Source: Acidobacteria bacterium UBA2990 (GTDB lineage Bacteria; Acidobacteriota; Vicinamibacteria; Vicinamibacterales; UBA8438). From it: a stretch of 64,000 bases of DNA. Under the pieces are notes generated by a model. It saw only the letters and a program-made list of their open reading frames with translations. It was not told the DNA's origin and searched no databases. Both the position numbers and the translations under genes were made by a program. The stretch spans positions 239,340 to 303,339 of the forward strand of contig DEAE01000024.1 in the NCBI GenBank assembly GCA_002347025.1. The letters run 5' to 3'. Positions 27,401 through 36,048 of the stretch are shown one piece after another (position 1 is the stretch's first letter; every line of letters starts with the position of its first letter).

Positions 27401-28241
27401 GCTGAAGGGACGATTTCCTGCTGTCCTCGATCACCCCGTATATGGAGAACAGGCTCGAAAGCTCTATGACGATGGGGTTTCTTTGCTGCAGCGAATCGTC
27501 GACGAGCGATTGCTCACAGTACGTGCTGTGGTCGGGTTCTGGCCGGCGTTTAGTGAACAGGGTGATATCGTAATTCTTGGAGAGGAAGCTGCTGCGGGAG
27601 TAGGTAAAGAGCGCGTGCGGTTTTCGATGCTGCGGCAGCAGGATATCCAGGCCGATGGCAAGCCTAACCGGTCACTAGCTGACTTTATTGCACCAAGGGC
27701 TAGTGGTCGGCTCGACCACATTGGAGCGTTCGCGGTTACTGCGGGCATTGGAGCCGATGGGCTGGTCGCAGAATATGAGCAAGACCAAGACGATTATCAC
27801 GCCATTATGGTGAAGTCTTTGGCTGACCGCCTCGCAGAAGCATCGGCTGAATACCTGCATGCCGAGGCCAGGCGTCAATGGGGTTACGGAGAAGACGAGG
27901 AACTTTCCCACGAAGACTTGTTGTGCGAACGCTTTAGGGGCATCAGGCCTGCGTTTGGTTATCCAGCCTGTCCGGACCACAGTGAGAAATTCAAGCTGTT
28001 CAATTTGCTTAAGGCCCAGGCTATTGGCATCGGCCTGACAGAAAGTGCAGCGATGACCCCGGCTGCTAGTGTTAGTGGACTTTACTTTGCCCATCCTCAG
28101 TCGCATTATTTTTCGGTGGGTCGGATTGGGTTAGACCAAGTCGAGAATTATGCCAGACGGAAGGGGACTACGGTTGGAGAGGTTGAGCGTTGGCTGGGAC
28201 CGGCGTTGGCCTATCAGCCAGGGTCTAAGCCTAAAGATTAG
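24483..28241 (+). CDS. metH: Cobalamin-dependent methionine synthase
   Basis: Full-length 1252-aa enzyme that methylates homocysteine using 5-methyltetrahydrofolate and cobalamin. Domain order is complete: homocysteine domain (VMDGAMGTMIQ near 35; zinc cysteines in GINCALG and GGCCGTTPDHI), pterin-binding domain (FLMVGERTNVTGS near residue 375), cap plus cobalamin domain (GDVHDIGKNIV with the cobalt-ligand His, near residue 775), and the C-terminal reactivation domain (GYPACPDHSEK, then LYFAHPQSHYFSVGRI). The ATG overlaps the stop of the upstream regulator gene. No B12 riboswitch is visible upstream. Confidence 0.96.
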   Translation: MTDARILRNETDYSSGSETVRDRIESLLSERVLVMDGAMGTMIQRCALDEAAFRGDRFAGHPCELKGNNDLLVLTQPDVIQGIHEAYLEAGSDIIETNTFNGTAIAQSDYALESIAYELNVAAAQLAKAEARKWSARTPDRPRFVAGAIGPTNRTLSISPDVNDPAFRASTFDAMRNAYSDQVRGLVDGGCDLLLVETVFDTLNAKAALVAIQDLFDERGLKLPLMLSVTITDRSGRTLSGQTIDAFYVSIAHVKPLSVGINCALGARDMRPYLTELASIAECYVSCYPNAGLPNAFGEYDEQPTQTASLLRELVASGLVNILGGCCGTTPDHIRAIAAMVGSVSPRRLTGDSSHSTRLSGLEALNVGPDSNFLMVGERTNVTGSTKFAKLIKSDDFTTATEVALDQVRGGANLIDVNMDEALLDSEGAMTRFLNLIATEPEIARVPVMIDSSKWSVIEAGLKCVQGKPVVNSISLKEGESDFLDKASTIRRYGAAVVVMAFDEAGQADTVERKVEICQRAYRLLVDRVGFKASDIIFDPNILAIATGLEEHNNYAVNFIEAIRTIKEVCPGTLVSGGVSNLSFSFRGNNVIREAIHSAFLYHAIKAGMDLGIVNAGQLILYEDISPNLLTHVEDIIFNRRPEATERLVQLAGTIKGSGSKRQIDLSWREGDVAQRLSHALVHGVVDYIEADVEEARQVLDRPLDVIEGPLMDGMKIVGDLFGDGKMFLPQVVKSARVMKKAVAYLEPYMDQDQANGGMAKMSQGRLVLATVKGDVHDIGKNIVAVVLRCNGYEVLDLGVMVHCDTILQTAIDENADLVGLSGLITPSLDEMVFVAKEMQERGVELPLLIGGATTSRQHTAVKIAPVYEKSTVHVADASRVIDVVSNLLQPERRASFDRSNREAQDVLRAQYETRQSKPLRSYDSACENRFDDDWDSVHLPTPSQLGRQTFDSIDLDKVIPLIDWTFFFSAWELKGRFPAVLDHPVYGEQARKLYDDGVSLLQRIVDERLLTVRAVVGFWPAFSEQGDIVILGEEAAAGVGKERVRFSMLRQQDIQADGKPNRSLADFIAPRASGRLDHIGAFAVTAGIGADGLVAEYEQDQDDYHAIMVKSLADRLAEASAEYLHAEARRQWGYGEDEELSHEDLLCERFRGIRPAFGYPACPDHSEKFKLFNLLKAQAIGIGLTESAAMTPAASVSGLYFAHPQSHYFSVGRIGLDQVENYARRKGTTVGEVERWLGPALAYQPGSKPKD

Positions 28242-28243
28242 CC

Positions 28244-28259
28244 ACAGACCAAAATCTGT
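28244..28259 (+). terminator. Weak terminator-like hairpin after metH
   Basis: ACAGA-CCAAAA-TCTGT, a 5-bp stem followed by only two T residues, lies three bases after the metH stop. Too short to be certain. Confidence 0.25.
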
Positions 28260-28386
28260 TTCGCTGGCCAAATCGTTATTGGTGTCAGTTGGGAATCCCT
28301 GCCTTTGTCTATAAAGGTAGCCAAAATCAAGAATCGAGTATGGGAAGTCGGACGTTATGGAAAGCGTGGGTCTCAAGTAGAGTCTA

Positions 28387-28980
28387 ATGGCCTATCACAT
28401 CAGACAGTACGGTCTTCAGCAAGGTGCCCTGGAAATTCAGTACATCGAAGAGTTTTTTGGCGAATTTCCTAGGCGAAAGACTTCTGTTGAGGTTGTTAGC
28501 CGATTGGGCTCGCGCGATCACCAGATTGTGATGGCTGAGGCAGCGCTAACGTCAGATCCTGAGACAGTGGTTCCGGTGGCCTTCAAGGTGTCCCATGAAC
28601 TGCGTCCTTTTGAAACTGACAAAAAGTTGGCCGATCTTGTGTCTCGACTTTCCGGGTGTGTGCAGTTCAAAAACCGGCGGATTCTCTACAGTTGGATCGG
28701 CGGAACCCGCAGGGATTGGAGAGGAAGAGGATTTTTTAGGGCCCTGACTGAGCAGCAGGAGGCCTGGGCGCTCGACCATGGTTTTGATGAGGTGGTCGTG
28801 AAGACCAAGAATCGCTTCTATGACATGCGTGCTACGTTGGACCAATTAGAGTTCAATGTGATCAAACTCGAACCGAATTTAGACAATTCGAGTGCATCGA
28901 AGGTGTACCTAAGTAAACGACTCGGGAGAGAAGTTGTCGAGCGGCACCGGAGTACCAGAGAGCTTATCAAGATCGGTTGA
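28387..28980 (+). CDS. GNAT-family N-acyltransferase
   Basis: A 197-aa protein with a GNAT core. The acyl-CoA binding region is TRRDWRGRGFFRALTEQQEAWALDHG (R/Q-x-x-G-x-G/A type) near residues 105-130, followed by the strand VVVKTKNRFYDMRATLDQLEFNVI. The N-terminal 90 residues include a long charged insertion not seen in minimal GNATs. The substrate is unknown. The ATG follows the end of metH by 145 bases, and no clear ribosome site decides it. It may be transcribed on its own. Confidence 0.75.
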   Translation: MAYHIRQYGLQQGALEIQYIEEFFGEFPRRKTSVEVVSRLGSRDHQIVMAEAALTSDPETVVPVAFKVSHELRPFETDKKLADLVSRLSGCVQFKNRRILYSWIGGTRRDWRGRGFFRALTEQQEAWALDHGFDEVVVKTKNRFYDMRATLDQLEFNVIKLEPNLDNSSASKVYLSKRLGREVVERHRSTRELIKIG

Positions 28981-29144
28981 ATTTTCGGGTGTGGGCCGTG
29001 GCGAAGGCTCCTCGATGTGGTTCCTGCATCGTCGATTCTTGTAGAGACGGAGCAGCTTGAGACCGTCCGGACCATGAGGTTAATCCGCTAGAGCCAATAT
29101 TTTGATCAGCAGTGCCATATTGAGTGGTTCTATTAGCGTTAATG

Positions 29145-29963
29145 TTACTCACTTGCAGTTGCCAATCGAGCCCGAGCCTGCTCGACGTCTCGCTGGAAGA
29201 CAAAGAGGGCGTCAGCGTTCTCTTGTTCATCAGTAAAGTTATAGGTTCGACCCTCACGGTGCTTTAGTGTTAGCGTGTGATCAAGATAGTCAATAGTGTG
29301 CTCTTCAATTTCAGATAGTGGTATCGAAAATGCATCATCATCCCCGGTTTCATAGTGAATCCCTTCGAGGTCGGCTCGTAGCAGTCCTCGACAGGAACCG
29401 AACCGGTGCTTGTGTACCACCTCAACTTGAGTGTTGAGTCGAATTTCTAGGAATCGGACCTCGATCGATAGCGGCTCGTCCCCGACTTCGATGGTCTGGG
29501 CGAAACCTTCTTGCCCTTCGGCTGAGACGTTCAGTCGATGGGGACCACGTGACACTTCGATAATTTCTAATGGTGTTGTACCTAGGAACTCTCGGTCTAG
29601 GAATACTGATGCTTCAGGCACATCGCTGGATACCCGTAGTGAGGGTGCCGGTCTTGATACCGGAATGGATGGTTCAATGGCGGGTTCTGGTGCCGGTTCT
29701 GGTGGGACTGCTGGTTCCGGTTCAGGGATCTCCGGTGTCAAAGGAGCGGTTGTCGGTTCTGTCGCAGGTGCTGTATTTTCCACACGAGGTGGCGGTGCAG
29801 GTGAGTCATCGGTCGTTTTTGGGGCATCGAACCACCAGGTCCAGTCTGACGGGAATATTTCGAAGTAGGTGGCCGTTCCAATGACTGCAGTCAAGACGAA
29901 AAAAAGTAAAAATGTTTTCCTGGGACGCGAGGGCGGTTCCGGTTGGTCCTGAAGAATTGACAT
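29145..29963 (-). CDS. Membrane-anchored PEGA-domain protein
   Basis: A 272-aa protein with a short cytoplasmic N terminus, one membrane span (about residues 17-34), a Pro/Glu/Ala-rich spacer (about 45-115) and a PEGA beta-sandwich (RVSSDVPEASVFLDREFLGTTPLEI, then VSRGPHRLNVSAEG). The last 80 residues form another small domain with HKHRFGSCRGLL and TIDYLDHTLTLKH. PEGA domains occur on surface proteins in Acidobacteriota and other phyla; the role is unknown. I chose ATG 29963 since the longer frame adds residues with no ribosome site. The start is 73 bases from that of the divergent cyclophilin gene. Confidence 0.7.
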   Translation of the reverse strand: MSILQDQPEPPSRPRKTFLLFFVLTAVIGTATYFEIFPSDWTWWFDAPKTTDDSPAPPPRVENTAPATEPTTAPLTPEIPEPEPAVPPEPAPEPAIEPSIPVSRPAPSLRVSSDVPEASVFLDREFLGTTPLEIIEVSRGPHRLNVSAEGQEGFAQTIEVGDEPLSIEVRFLEIRLNTQVEVVHKHRFGSCRGLLRADLEGIHYETGDDDAFSIPLSEIEEHTIDYLDHTLTLKHREGRTYNFTDEQENADALFVFQRDVEQARARLATASE

Positions 29964-30036
29964 CGGATTGATTCTACTAGAGCTTTGCTTATTAAGCTCT
30001 ATTGGAATAATGCTTTTCAAGCTGGAGGGTGTATTA

Positions 30037-31200
30037 ATGGCTAAGTCTGGGAGGGGTGTTAGACGACTAGTTTGGCTAGTCGGAATACTGCTACTGCCTG
30101 CGTTGGGCTTGGCGCAACAGCGGCCAGAACCTTACAGGACATCGTTTAGTCTCGAAGAGATGTTAAACAAGCAGGCAGTGGTAGAGACAACAGAGGGAAG
30201 TTTTGTCATCGATCTCTTGCCAGAATCAGCCCCTAACCACGTTGGACTGTTTCTTCAGGGAGTCCAAGAAGGCACTTACACGGGGACTAGTTTTCACAGG
30301 ACGGTGGCTAGAGGAATAATCCAGGGAGGCGATCCGATCACCAAGGACCTAGCGCGCTTGGATGAATATGGTCGCGGCGGTTTGGGACTTGTGGAGGCCG
30401 AACCGAATGACGAGCAGCACATACCTGGTACCGTCTCGGCGGTGGTTGTGCCAGGGGATTCAAGCAGCGGCGGAACGCAATTCCTAATCTGTGTTGTGGC
30501 CCAACCAGGACTCGACGGCCATCACACCATTTGGGGACGGGTCTCTGAAGGGCTTCCAGTTGTCACTCGTATCTCTGAGCTACCGGTTGATACTCAAGGT
30601 CGAGTTACCGAGAGGGTCGAAATCATTTCGGTGGTGGTTAGGGACTGGCAGGCGCCCCCGCCTTTGTCCTTTAGCGTCGAAAGTATCCAAGAGCTTGCGA
30701 ATTATCGGGCTATTCTTGAAACCGACGAGGGGACGATTACGGTCGAATTTTTCCCAGATCGTGCACCTGGACATGTTCGAAATTTTTTACGGTTGGCTGA
30801 TGCCGGTGTCTACGACGGCATGGCTTTCCACCGCATCGTGCGAGGCTTTGTTGTTCAGACTGGTTTTCTTCCTAGTCGTCTTAGTCCACTCACGGAGGAG
30901 CAACGCATATTGGTGAGTACCCTTGAACCAGAGTTTAGCGATACACCCCATGTGAGGGGTATTGTTTCGATGGCCAGAGGCGTCGATGAAGCCAGTGCGT
31001 CGACTTCGTTCTTCATCGTTACGGATGAGGCTCCTGCATTAAATGAGACTTACACTGTGTTCGGCCGTGTGGTTGAGGGGATGGATGTGGTTGATCGAAT
31101 CGAGAGGATGCCGACTGATGGCGAGACTCCAATAAATCGGGTGGGGCTTGCCGATATCAGGTTGGAGCGGTCCCCGGTGTCACTAGGCTCGCGTGAGTAG
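30037..31200 (+). CDS. Exported peptidyl-prolyl isomerase with two cyclophilin domains
   Basis: A 387-aa protein with a signal peptide (about residues 1-27, ending GLAQQ) and two cyclophilin-type domains. Domain 1 (about 50-200) has FHRTVARGIIQGGDP, SGGTQFLICV and the HHTIWGRV end. Domain 2 (about 220-380) has FHRIVRGFVVQTGF, STSFFIVT and TYTVFGRV. The Gln of the usual SQFFI motif is replaced in domain 2 by Ser, so that domain may be less active. It should fold proteins in the periplasm. ATG 30037 has GGAGGG seven bases upstream. The 3' end overlaps the convergent M20 gene by 18 bases. Confidence 0.85.
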   Translation: MAKSGRGVRRLVWLVGILLLPALGLAQQRPEPYRTSFSLEEMLNKQAVVETTEGSFVIDLLPESAPNHVGLFLQGVQEGTYTGTSFHRTVARGIIQGGDPITKDLARLDEYGRGGLGLVEAEPNDEQHIPGTVSAVVVPGDSSSGGTQFLICVVAQPGLDGHHTIWGRVSEGLPVVTRISELPVDTQGRVTERVEIISVVVRDWQAPPPLSFSVESIQELANYRAILETDEGTITVEFFPDRAPGHVRNFLRLADAGVYDGMAFHRIVRGFVVQTGFLPSRLSPLTEEQRILVSTLEPEFSDTPHVRGIVSMARGVDEASASTSFFIVTDEAPALNETYTVFGRVVEGMDVVDRIERMPTDGETPINRVGLADIRLERSPVSLGSRE

Positions 31201-32184
31201 CGTTGCTGCTATTTGGGTGTAATGATCGACAGCTGCACGCAGTTCATCGATGCGGACATGCTCGTCAGCGGTGTGAGCTAGCAACACCGAGCCAGGGCCA
31301 AAGAGTAACGGTTTACCCCAAGCAGAGAGGAAAGGGATGTCGGTTGTGAACGGAAAAACAGCGGTTTCGAAACCTGGGACTGTTACCATTTCAACTGGGG
31401 GGACTTCGATAATGTCCTCGAGTTCAATCAGCTTTGACAAAGGATGAAGAGCCCTTCGTACGTCTCGGCTAGGTCCTACAAGGCGGAAATTAACCTCGGC
31501 GCTCGCGTGAGGTGGTACGACATTGGGGGCGATCCCTCCGTTGATGAGGGCCACTGTGTACGTGGTACTTCCGAGTTTGGCAGTTGTCGGAAGGGCGATC
31601 TTGCGGAGGTCCACTAGAGCATCGAGCAATTTCTCAATTGCAGATATTCCCAGTTCGGGATGGGATGAGTGGGCAGCACGCCCATGGGCCTGCAGACGTA
31701 CACGGTAGACCCCTCGGGTTGCCGCCCCCAAACGGTTGTCTGTTGGTTCTCCGTTAATTAGGTATCGAGAGCCTGGTGGCGTCTTATTCGCGGTGCGAGC
31801 TCCGTGACTCCCGCGTTCTTCCCCAACTACCAAAAGCAAACCGACTCGCGTTTCCCCGGTTTGGCGTAGTTGTTCCAGGGCACCAATTTGTGCTGCGGCG
31901 ATTCCTTTAGCGTCACATGCTCCACGTCCGTACAGGCAGCCGTTTTCTTCTCGACTAGGAAAATATGGGGGAACACAGTCGAGATGCGTGGATAGGATGA
32001 CAACCGGCTTACCAAGAGTGATGTAAAGATTGATCCGGTCGCCTTCAACGGGTTGTTCTTGGACTTGGTATCCACGGCCCCTTAGCCATTCGGCGAGCCA
32101 TCTTGATACTGAACCTTCCTGTCCAGTGGTCGAATCAATGTCGATTAGTGACCGAGCTAACGACACCACGTTATAGGATGTCAT
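31183..32184 (-). CDS. M20 deacylase, probable succinyl-diaminopimelate desuccinylase
   Basis: A 333-aa metallopeptidase-family enzyme. Metal-binding pieces are THLDCVPPYFP (first His/Asp), GRGACDAKGIAAAQ (bridging Asp) and VGEERGSHGA (Glu-Glu), with the lid domain ATRGVYRVRLQAHGRAAHSSHPE carrying the conserved His. The family includes DapE, ArgE and carboxypeptidases. Position supports DapE: its ATG at 32184 overlaps the dapD stop (ATGA), and dapD produces the N-succinyl intermediates that DapE hydrolyses. The sequence alone does not exclude ArgE or LysK. Confidence 0.75.
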   Translation of the reverse strand: MTSYNVVSLARSLIDIDSTTGQEGSVSRWLAEWLRGRGYQVQEQPVEGDRINLYITLGKPVVILSTHLDCVPPYFPSREENGCLYGRGACDAKGIAAAQIGALEQLRQTGETRVGLLLVVGEERGSHGARTANKTPPGSRYLINGEPTDNRLGAATRGVYRVRLQAHGRAAHSSHPELGISAIEKLLDALVDLRKIALPTTAKLGSTTYTVALINGGIAPNVVPPHASAEVNFRLVGPSRDVRRALHPLSKLIELEDIIEVPPVEMVTVPGFETAVFPFTTDIPFLSAWGKPLLFGPGSVLLAHTADEHVRIDELRAAVDHYTQIAATLLTRA

Positions 32185-33038
32185 CGGAGCCAAGCCTCGA
32201 GTTCAGTTCTGGCGTCGGTTTTGTCGTCTCGGTACTTGACAATGACTGGCGTTGCTAGAGAGAGACCCCACCTCCGTCCGGCCTCAGCTGTGACCGCCCT
32301 GCTGCCTGGTACCACGACTGCTCCCTCAGGAATCACGACCGGCGAGCTAGATTCTGGAGTGAGCACTCTTTCCCGTGGGAGGTCGTAGACTGGGGTTGAG
32401 CCGGTTAAGACTGTCCCAGCTGCTATAACCGCATGGGCCTTTACAACAGCCCCTTCGTAGATGCCGGTACTTCCTCCAACAAGTACGTCGTCTTCGACAA
32501 TAACAGGTAGGGCTCCGATCGGCTCTAGTACGCCTCCTACTTGAGCACCCGCGCTTACGTGAACTCGTTTACCGATCTGTGCACAGGACCCTATGAGAGC
32601 GTGGGAGTCGACCAAAGTCCCTTCATCGACATATGCGCCGATATTGATGAACATTGGAGGCATGCAAATCACGCCTGGCCCGACATAGGAGCCGTCTCTG
32701 ATCGATGAACCGCCAGGCACTAGCCTCACTCGTGAAGACGGTCCGAGAACTTTAAGTGGGAGTGTGTCCTTGTCTAAGAACGGCACTGTTGGGTCGGCAC
32801 CAGGAAACGAGGATATTTCACCGCAACGAAAACCGATTAATATGCCTTGTTTTACCCAGGTGTTCACCTTCCAACCGGTAGGTTCTGCCTTGTCGGGAGT
32901 TGCGGCACGAATGCGACCATCCGAGAGACCTGCCCGGAAGGACGCAAAGACAGCTCGAGCGGTGTCTTGATCGGCATCGACTCCAGCCTCATGTAGTTGT
33001 TCAATGGTTGTCGCGATTGACGACAATTCATCAGTCAC
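32181..33038 (-). CDS. dapD: Tetrahydrodipicolinate N-succinyltransferase
   Basis: Transfers succinyl from succinyl-CoA to tetrahydrodipicolinate in the succinylase branch of lysine/diaminopimelate synthesis. The protein is about 285 aa. An N-terminal helical region is followed by a left-handed beta-helix of hexapeptide repeats (GPGVICMPPMFINIGAYVDEGTLVD with SHALIGSCAQIG next, then VGGVLEP, GGSTGIYEGAVV). I chose GTG 33038, with GGAG nine bases before it and an MTDEL-like N terminus; an ATG at 33068 would add ten residues without a ribosome site. It overlaps the M20 gene by four bases. Confidence 0.9.
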   Translation of the reverse strand: MTDELSSIATTIEQLHEAGVDADQDTARAVFASFRAGLSDGRIRAATPDKAEPTGWKVNTWVKQGILIGFRCGEISSFPGADPTVPFLDKDTLPLKVLGPSSRVRLVPGGSSIRDGSYVGPGVICMPPMFINIGAYVDEGTLVDSHALIGSCAQIGKRVHVSAGAQVGGVLEPIGALPVIVEDDVLVGGSTGIYEGAVVKAHAVIAAGTVLTGSTPVYDLPRERVLTPESSSPVVIPEGAVVVPGSRAVTAEAGRRWGLSLATPVIVKYRDDKTDARTELEAWLR

Positions 33039-33266
33039 TAGTGTTCTCTCCGTTTTGGATTTTGGCATTGGTAGAAGGGTATGGGAAATATTTTACTGTG
33101 TTGGCGGATCGCCACCGCCCTTCTTCACTCCCTAGGGTTATTATTCCATCGTGTGGCTTGGGTGCTATGGGATATATAACTGAGACTGTCTCCCGAAGGA
33201 GCCCACCACCAGGGATCAGTAATTGCTGACAGGGAAAACCTTCTAACAAGCTAACAACACGAATTC

Positions 33267-34166
33267 CTAACATCGCGCGTCTGGAGTTAGGCCTAGAGCA
33301 TCAAGCACCCGCTTGATCTGTTCTAGTGAGGCTGGCTTAGGTGTCACCATGGGTAGTCGATAGTGTGGATTGAGCAGGCCAAGGTGCGCCATGGCCGCTT
33401 TGACCGGTATAGGGTTAGATTCGATGAAATTCACTTGCATCAAAGGAAGCAACTTTGTGTGCAGCCGACGTGCCTCTGCGAAGTCTCCATTTAGTGCAGC
33501 AGATACGAGTTGAGACATTTCTCCAGGCACCTCATTAGACACCACGGAGATGACTCCGTGTCCGCCGATAGCTACTAGTGGAAGTGTGAATAGGTCATCC
33601 CCTGCGAGTACGCTGAACCCGCTTGGTGCGCTACGACATATTTCTGACATCTGCGCCATGTCAGCCGAGGCCTCCTTGATTCCTACGATATTCGGCAGTT
33701 CGGCCAATCGGCACACGGTGTCTACATCGATATTGCAGCCGGTTCGTCCTGGTACGTTGTAAACGACAATCGGTAGAGAAACACTATCGGCTATCGCTTG
33801 GTAGTGCTGATAGAGGCCCTCTGCTGTGGGTTTGTTGTAGTAGGGGGTCACTGAGAGGATCCCGTCCGCACCGGCACGCTGCATGTCAGCTGCTAGCTGA
33901 GTCACAGTCTGTGTGTTGTAACCTCCAGCACCTGCCAGCACAGGGATCCGGCCAGCTGTTGTCTCAACTACGGATTCGACTATTTTTCGCTGCTCAGCGC
34001 CTGATAGGGTTGGGTTTTCTCCGGTGGTGCCACAGGGAACAAGAAAGTTGACGCCGTTTTCAATTTGACGAAGAGTTAACACGTGCATGCGGGCTTCGTC
34101 TACCGCACCGCTAGCGGTAAACGGAGTTACCAGTGCCGTACCGCATCCAGAAAAATTGGGAGTCAT
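33267..34166 (-). CDS. dapA: 4-hydroxy-tetrahydrodipicolinate synthase
   Basis: Condenses pyruvate with aspartate semialdehyde in lysine synthesis. It is a 299-aa TIM barrel. The Schiff-base Lys is in IVGIKEASADM, the catalytic Tyr in VVYNVPGRTG, and CGTTGENPTLS holds the Thr pair. ATG 34166 is chosen; a GTG three codons upstream is possible. It lies 72 bases after dapB, and about 230 bases separate it from dapD, all on the same strand. Confidence 0.95.
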   Translation of the reverse strand: MTPNFSGCGTALVTPFTASGAVDEARMHVLTLRQIENGVNFLVPCGTTGENPTLSGAEQRKIVESVVETTAGRIPVLAGAGGYNTQTVTQLAADMQRAGADGILSVTPYYNKPTAEGLYQHYQAIADSVSLPIVVYNVPGRTGCNIDVDTVCRLAELPNIVGIKEASADMAQMSEICRSAPSGFSVLAGDDLFTLPLVAIGGHGVISVVSNEVPGEMSQLVSAALNGDFAEARRLHTKLLPLMQVNFIESNPIPVKAAMAHLGLLNPHYRLPMVTPKPASLEQIKRVLDALGLTPDARC

Positions 34167-34238
34167 CTCATTCACCGCCAGAGACCTTCATTGCTCTGCC
34201 TGACACTTCCCGGGTCAGTGGTAAATTCACTGCGATGT

Positions 34239-34931
34239 TCAATTAAGCTCAAGCACATCGCGCATCGAAAACCAGCCAGCCTTGCCCTTGACCCATCGTG
34301 CAGCTTCAAGAGCTCCCCGGGCGAAGGTCGCCCGGTCTCGGGTAGAGTGTTTCAGGACTATTGATTCGACTGGCCCGTCGAATCCGACAGCATGGCTGCC
34401 TGGCGCTGACCCTGCTCGGGTAGATGCCATATCAATTTGGTTCGAGTAGCCGTGCTGTTGCATTGTGGTCTGCAATGCCAGGGCAGTGCCTGAGGGGGCG
34501 TCTACCTTTGCCGCATGATGTATTTCGTGAATCCAGGCCCCAAATTCTGGGCGTGGCTGGAACAGTTCCGCTGCCCGTTCGGTCAATGCTAAAAATAGGT
34601 TTACGCCTAGGGAGAAATTTGCGGCAGCTACCACGCCAATGCCAGCATCTGTCGCGACTGTCCGCATGGCTTGTTCATTGGCCTGCCAGCCGGTTGTGCC
34701 GACCACCACATTGATACCGAGCTGTGCGAGGCGAGGCAGGTTGTCGACCACAGCGTCCGCCGTCGAGAAATCAATGGCAACATCGATTCCTTGGACCCTC
34801 TTCTCCGTGATTCCGGTGCCACCGACGTTGGTGTCGATGTCGAGCCGATCTGCTACTTCACAGCCGAACGAACCGCTGAGTTGATGGACTAATTTGCCCA
34901 TCCGACCGTAGCCAATTAGTAACAGGCGCAT
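34239..34931 (-). CDS. dapB: 4-hydroxy-tetrahydrodipicolinate reductase
   Basis: Reduces dihydrodipicolinate with NAD(P)H. The protein is about 230 aa. LLIGYGRMGKLV is the nucleotide-binding loop at the N terminus; HEIHHAAKVDAPSGTAL contains the HH...K catalytic group and the substrate-binding SGTA. It is shorter than E. coli DapB (273 aa) but both domains are there. ATG 34931 puts the first strand at residue 2; the longer frame (34970) lies inside the upstream ACT gene. The ACT gene stop is 4 bases upstream, so the two are coupled. Confidence 0.92.
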   Translation of the reverse strand: MRLLLIGYGRMGKLVHQLSGSFGCEVADRLDIDTNVGGTGITEKRVQGIDVAIDFSTADAVVDNLPRLAQLGINVVVGTTGWQANEQAMRTVATDAGIGVVAAANFSLGVNLFLALTERAAELFQPRPEFGAWIHEIHHAAKVDAPSGTALALQTTMQQHGYSNQIDMASTRAGSAPGSHAVGFDGPVESIVLKHSTRDRATFARGALEAARWVKGKAGWFSMRDVLELN

Positions 34932-34935
34932 ATGT

Positions 34936-35391
34936 TTACCGTTCTGTTTGGTTCTTTGTTGAGATACCACGAATTACTTTACGTATAAGTAAGGCTGCTT
35001 TACGTGCTTCTGCTTCGCTGTCGAACGTTAGGGTAGATGAGAATTGATTAGCCACGACTCCAGCTTCGTGATCTCTAACACTTATTCCTGTCCAGGCTAC
35101 AGCGTTAGCGACCGCGTAGGCGAATCCGGGTTGGTTGTCGCCCTGCAGTAGTAGGGTTGTACGTGGCGTCAGGCTGAATCCGGCCGCCTGTGCCGCCATT
35201 TGGGCCCGGGGTCCTTTTCCTGCGTACACTTCGATTATCTTCCGTGCCTTTTTCTGAGGTGCTGTTCGAACTCGTACCACCTTAAGGTCAGCACCTTGCT
35301 GGGCGAGTGGTTCGAGGGCTTTCGCTAGTGCGCCTGGTCGGTGGGCCACTTCAGTGCGCCAGAGTCCGATCTGCTTGATCCTGATTTCCAT
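34936..35391 (-). CDS. ACT-domain protein heading the dap operon
   Basis: A 151-aa protein that seems to consist of two ACT-like beta-alpha-beta units: WRTEVAHRPGALAKALEPLAQQGADL (residues about 8-35) and LLLQGDNQPGFAYAVANAVAWTGISV (about 80-105). ACT domains bind amino acids. No catalytic domain is attached. Being the first gene of the lysine operon, a lysine- or aspartate-sensing role is plausible but not shown. ATG 35391 gives the strand MEIRIKQIGLW at the N terminus; no ribosome site is evident. Confidence 0.7.
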   Translation of the reverse strand: MEIRIKQIGLWRTEVAHRPGALAKALEPLAQQGADLKVVRVRTAPQKKARKIIEVYAGKGPRAQMAAQAAGFSLTPRTTLLLQGDNQPGFAYAVANAVAWTGISVRDHEAGVVANQFSSTLTFDSEAEARKAALLIRKVIRGISTKNQTER

Positions 35392-36048
35392 GTGTGGTGG
35401 CGTTAGTGGGCAGTCCAATGAGACTGGAAATTATGTCAGGCAGCTTGAGCTTGATGTGAGAGAAATCCAACCTCCGAGGGCTGGTGATGTCCAAACTGGC
35501 TTAGCGTTCCCAGCTCTAGTACCGCGACCGGGTACGCCATAGGCTTCAGGGATAGCACCAAGTCTGTCACAGCCTACCGTACTCGGTGATTATAATCCTG
35601 GATGCTCTGAGATGTAAGGCTGAGGGGCGATTGAGTTTGGAGCTTATTAGTTAGTTTTGAGATTGTTCTAGAAAATTACAGGTGACTTACATGGGACAGT
35701 TAATAAATTTGATGAAGGTCGTTGAGCTACAAAGTCTGGCAGGGTTGAGGTGCTAGCCGCTGATTGAGACGGGCCTGGTTTACCCGGTTGTCTGTCGGCG
35801 GTCTCTTCTTTCTCAAGTGGCCGATGCTCACCGTCTTCCAGAGACTAGCTCTCATATTGTTAAGTTATTCTGGTTGTAGGTGATTGATGCGCCATAGTGT
35901 CAAATTTAAGTGACGAGGCGGAAATTCTAACACCACCGTGACACCGGAAAATGTTCGTTCGTTTTTGGAGGGAGATTACTGGATGGGTCCCTTTCGAACC
36001 AGTGGGGTCGAGTGAGGAAAACGCTCACTGCCCTTTAAGCAGTTGATA
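35392..36048. other. 657-base gap upstream of the dap operon
   Basis: Should contain the dap operon promoter (minus strand) and the 3' flank of the amidohydrolase gene. Hairpin AGTGAG-GAAAACG-CTCACT (36011-36029) lies 20 bases past the amidohydrolase stop but has no T-run. I do not recognise a lysine riboswitch or other known RNA. Confidence 0.4.

Noticed and set aside
33031..33273. 80-codon minus-strand ORF between dapA and dapD
   Set aside because: It starts in the dapA stop, overlaps the dapD start, has no ribosome site and no family likeness.
35392..36048. Lysine riboswitch upstream of the dap operon
   Set aside because: I could not find the conserved core or a matching multi-stem layout by eye.
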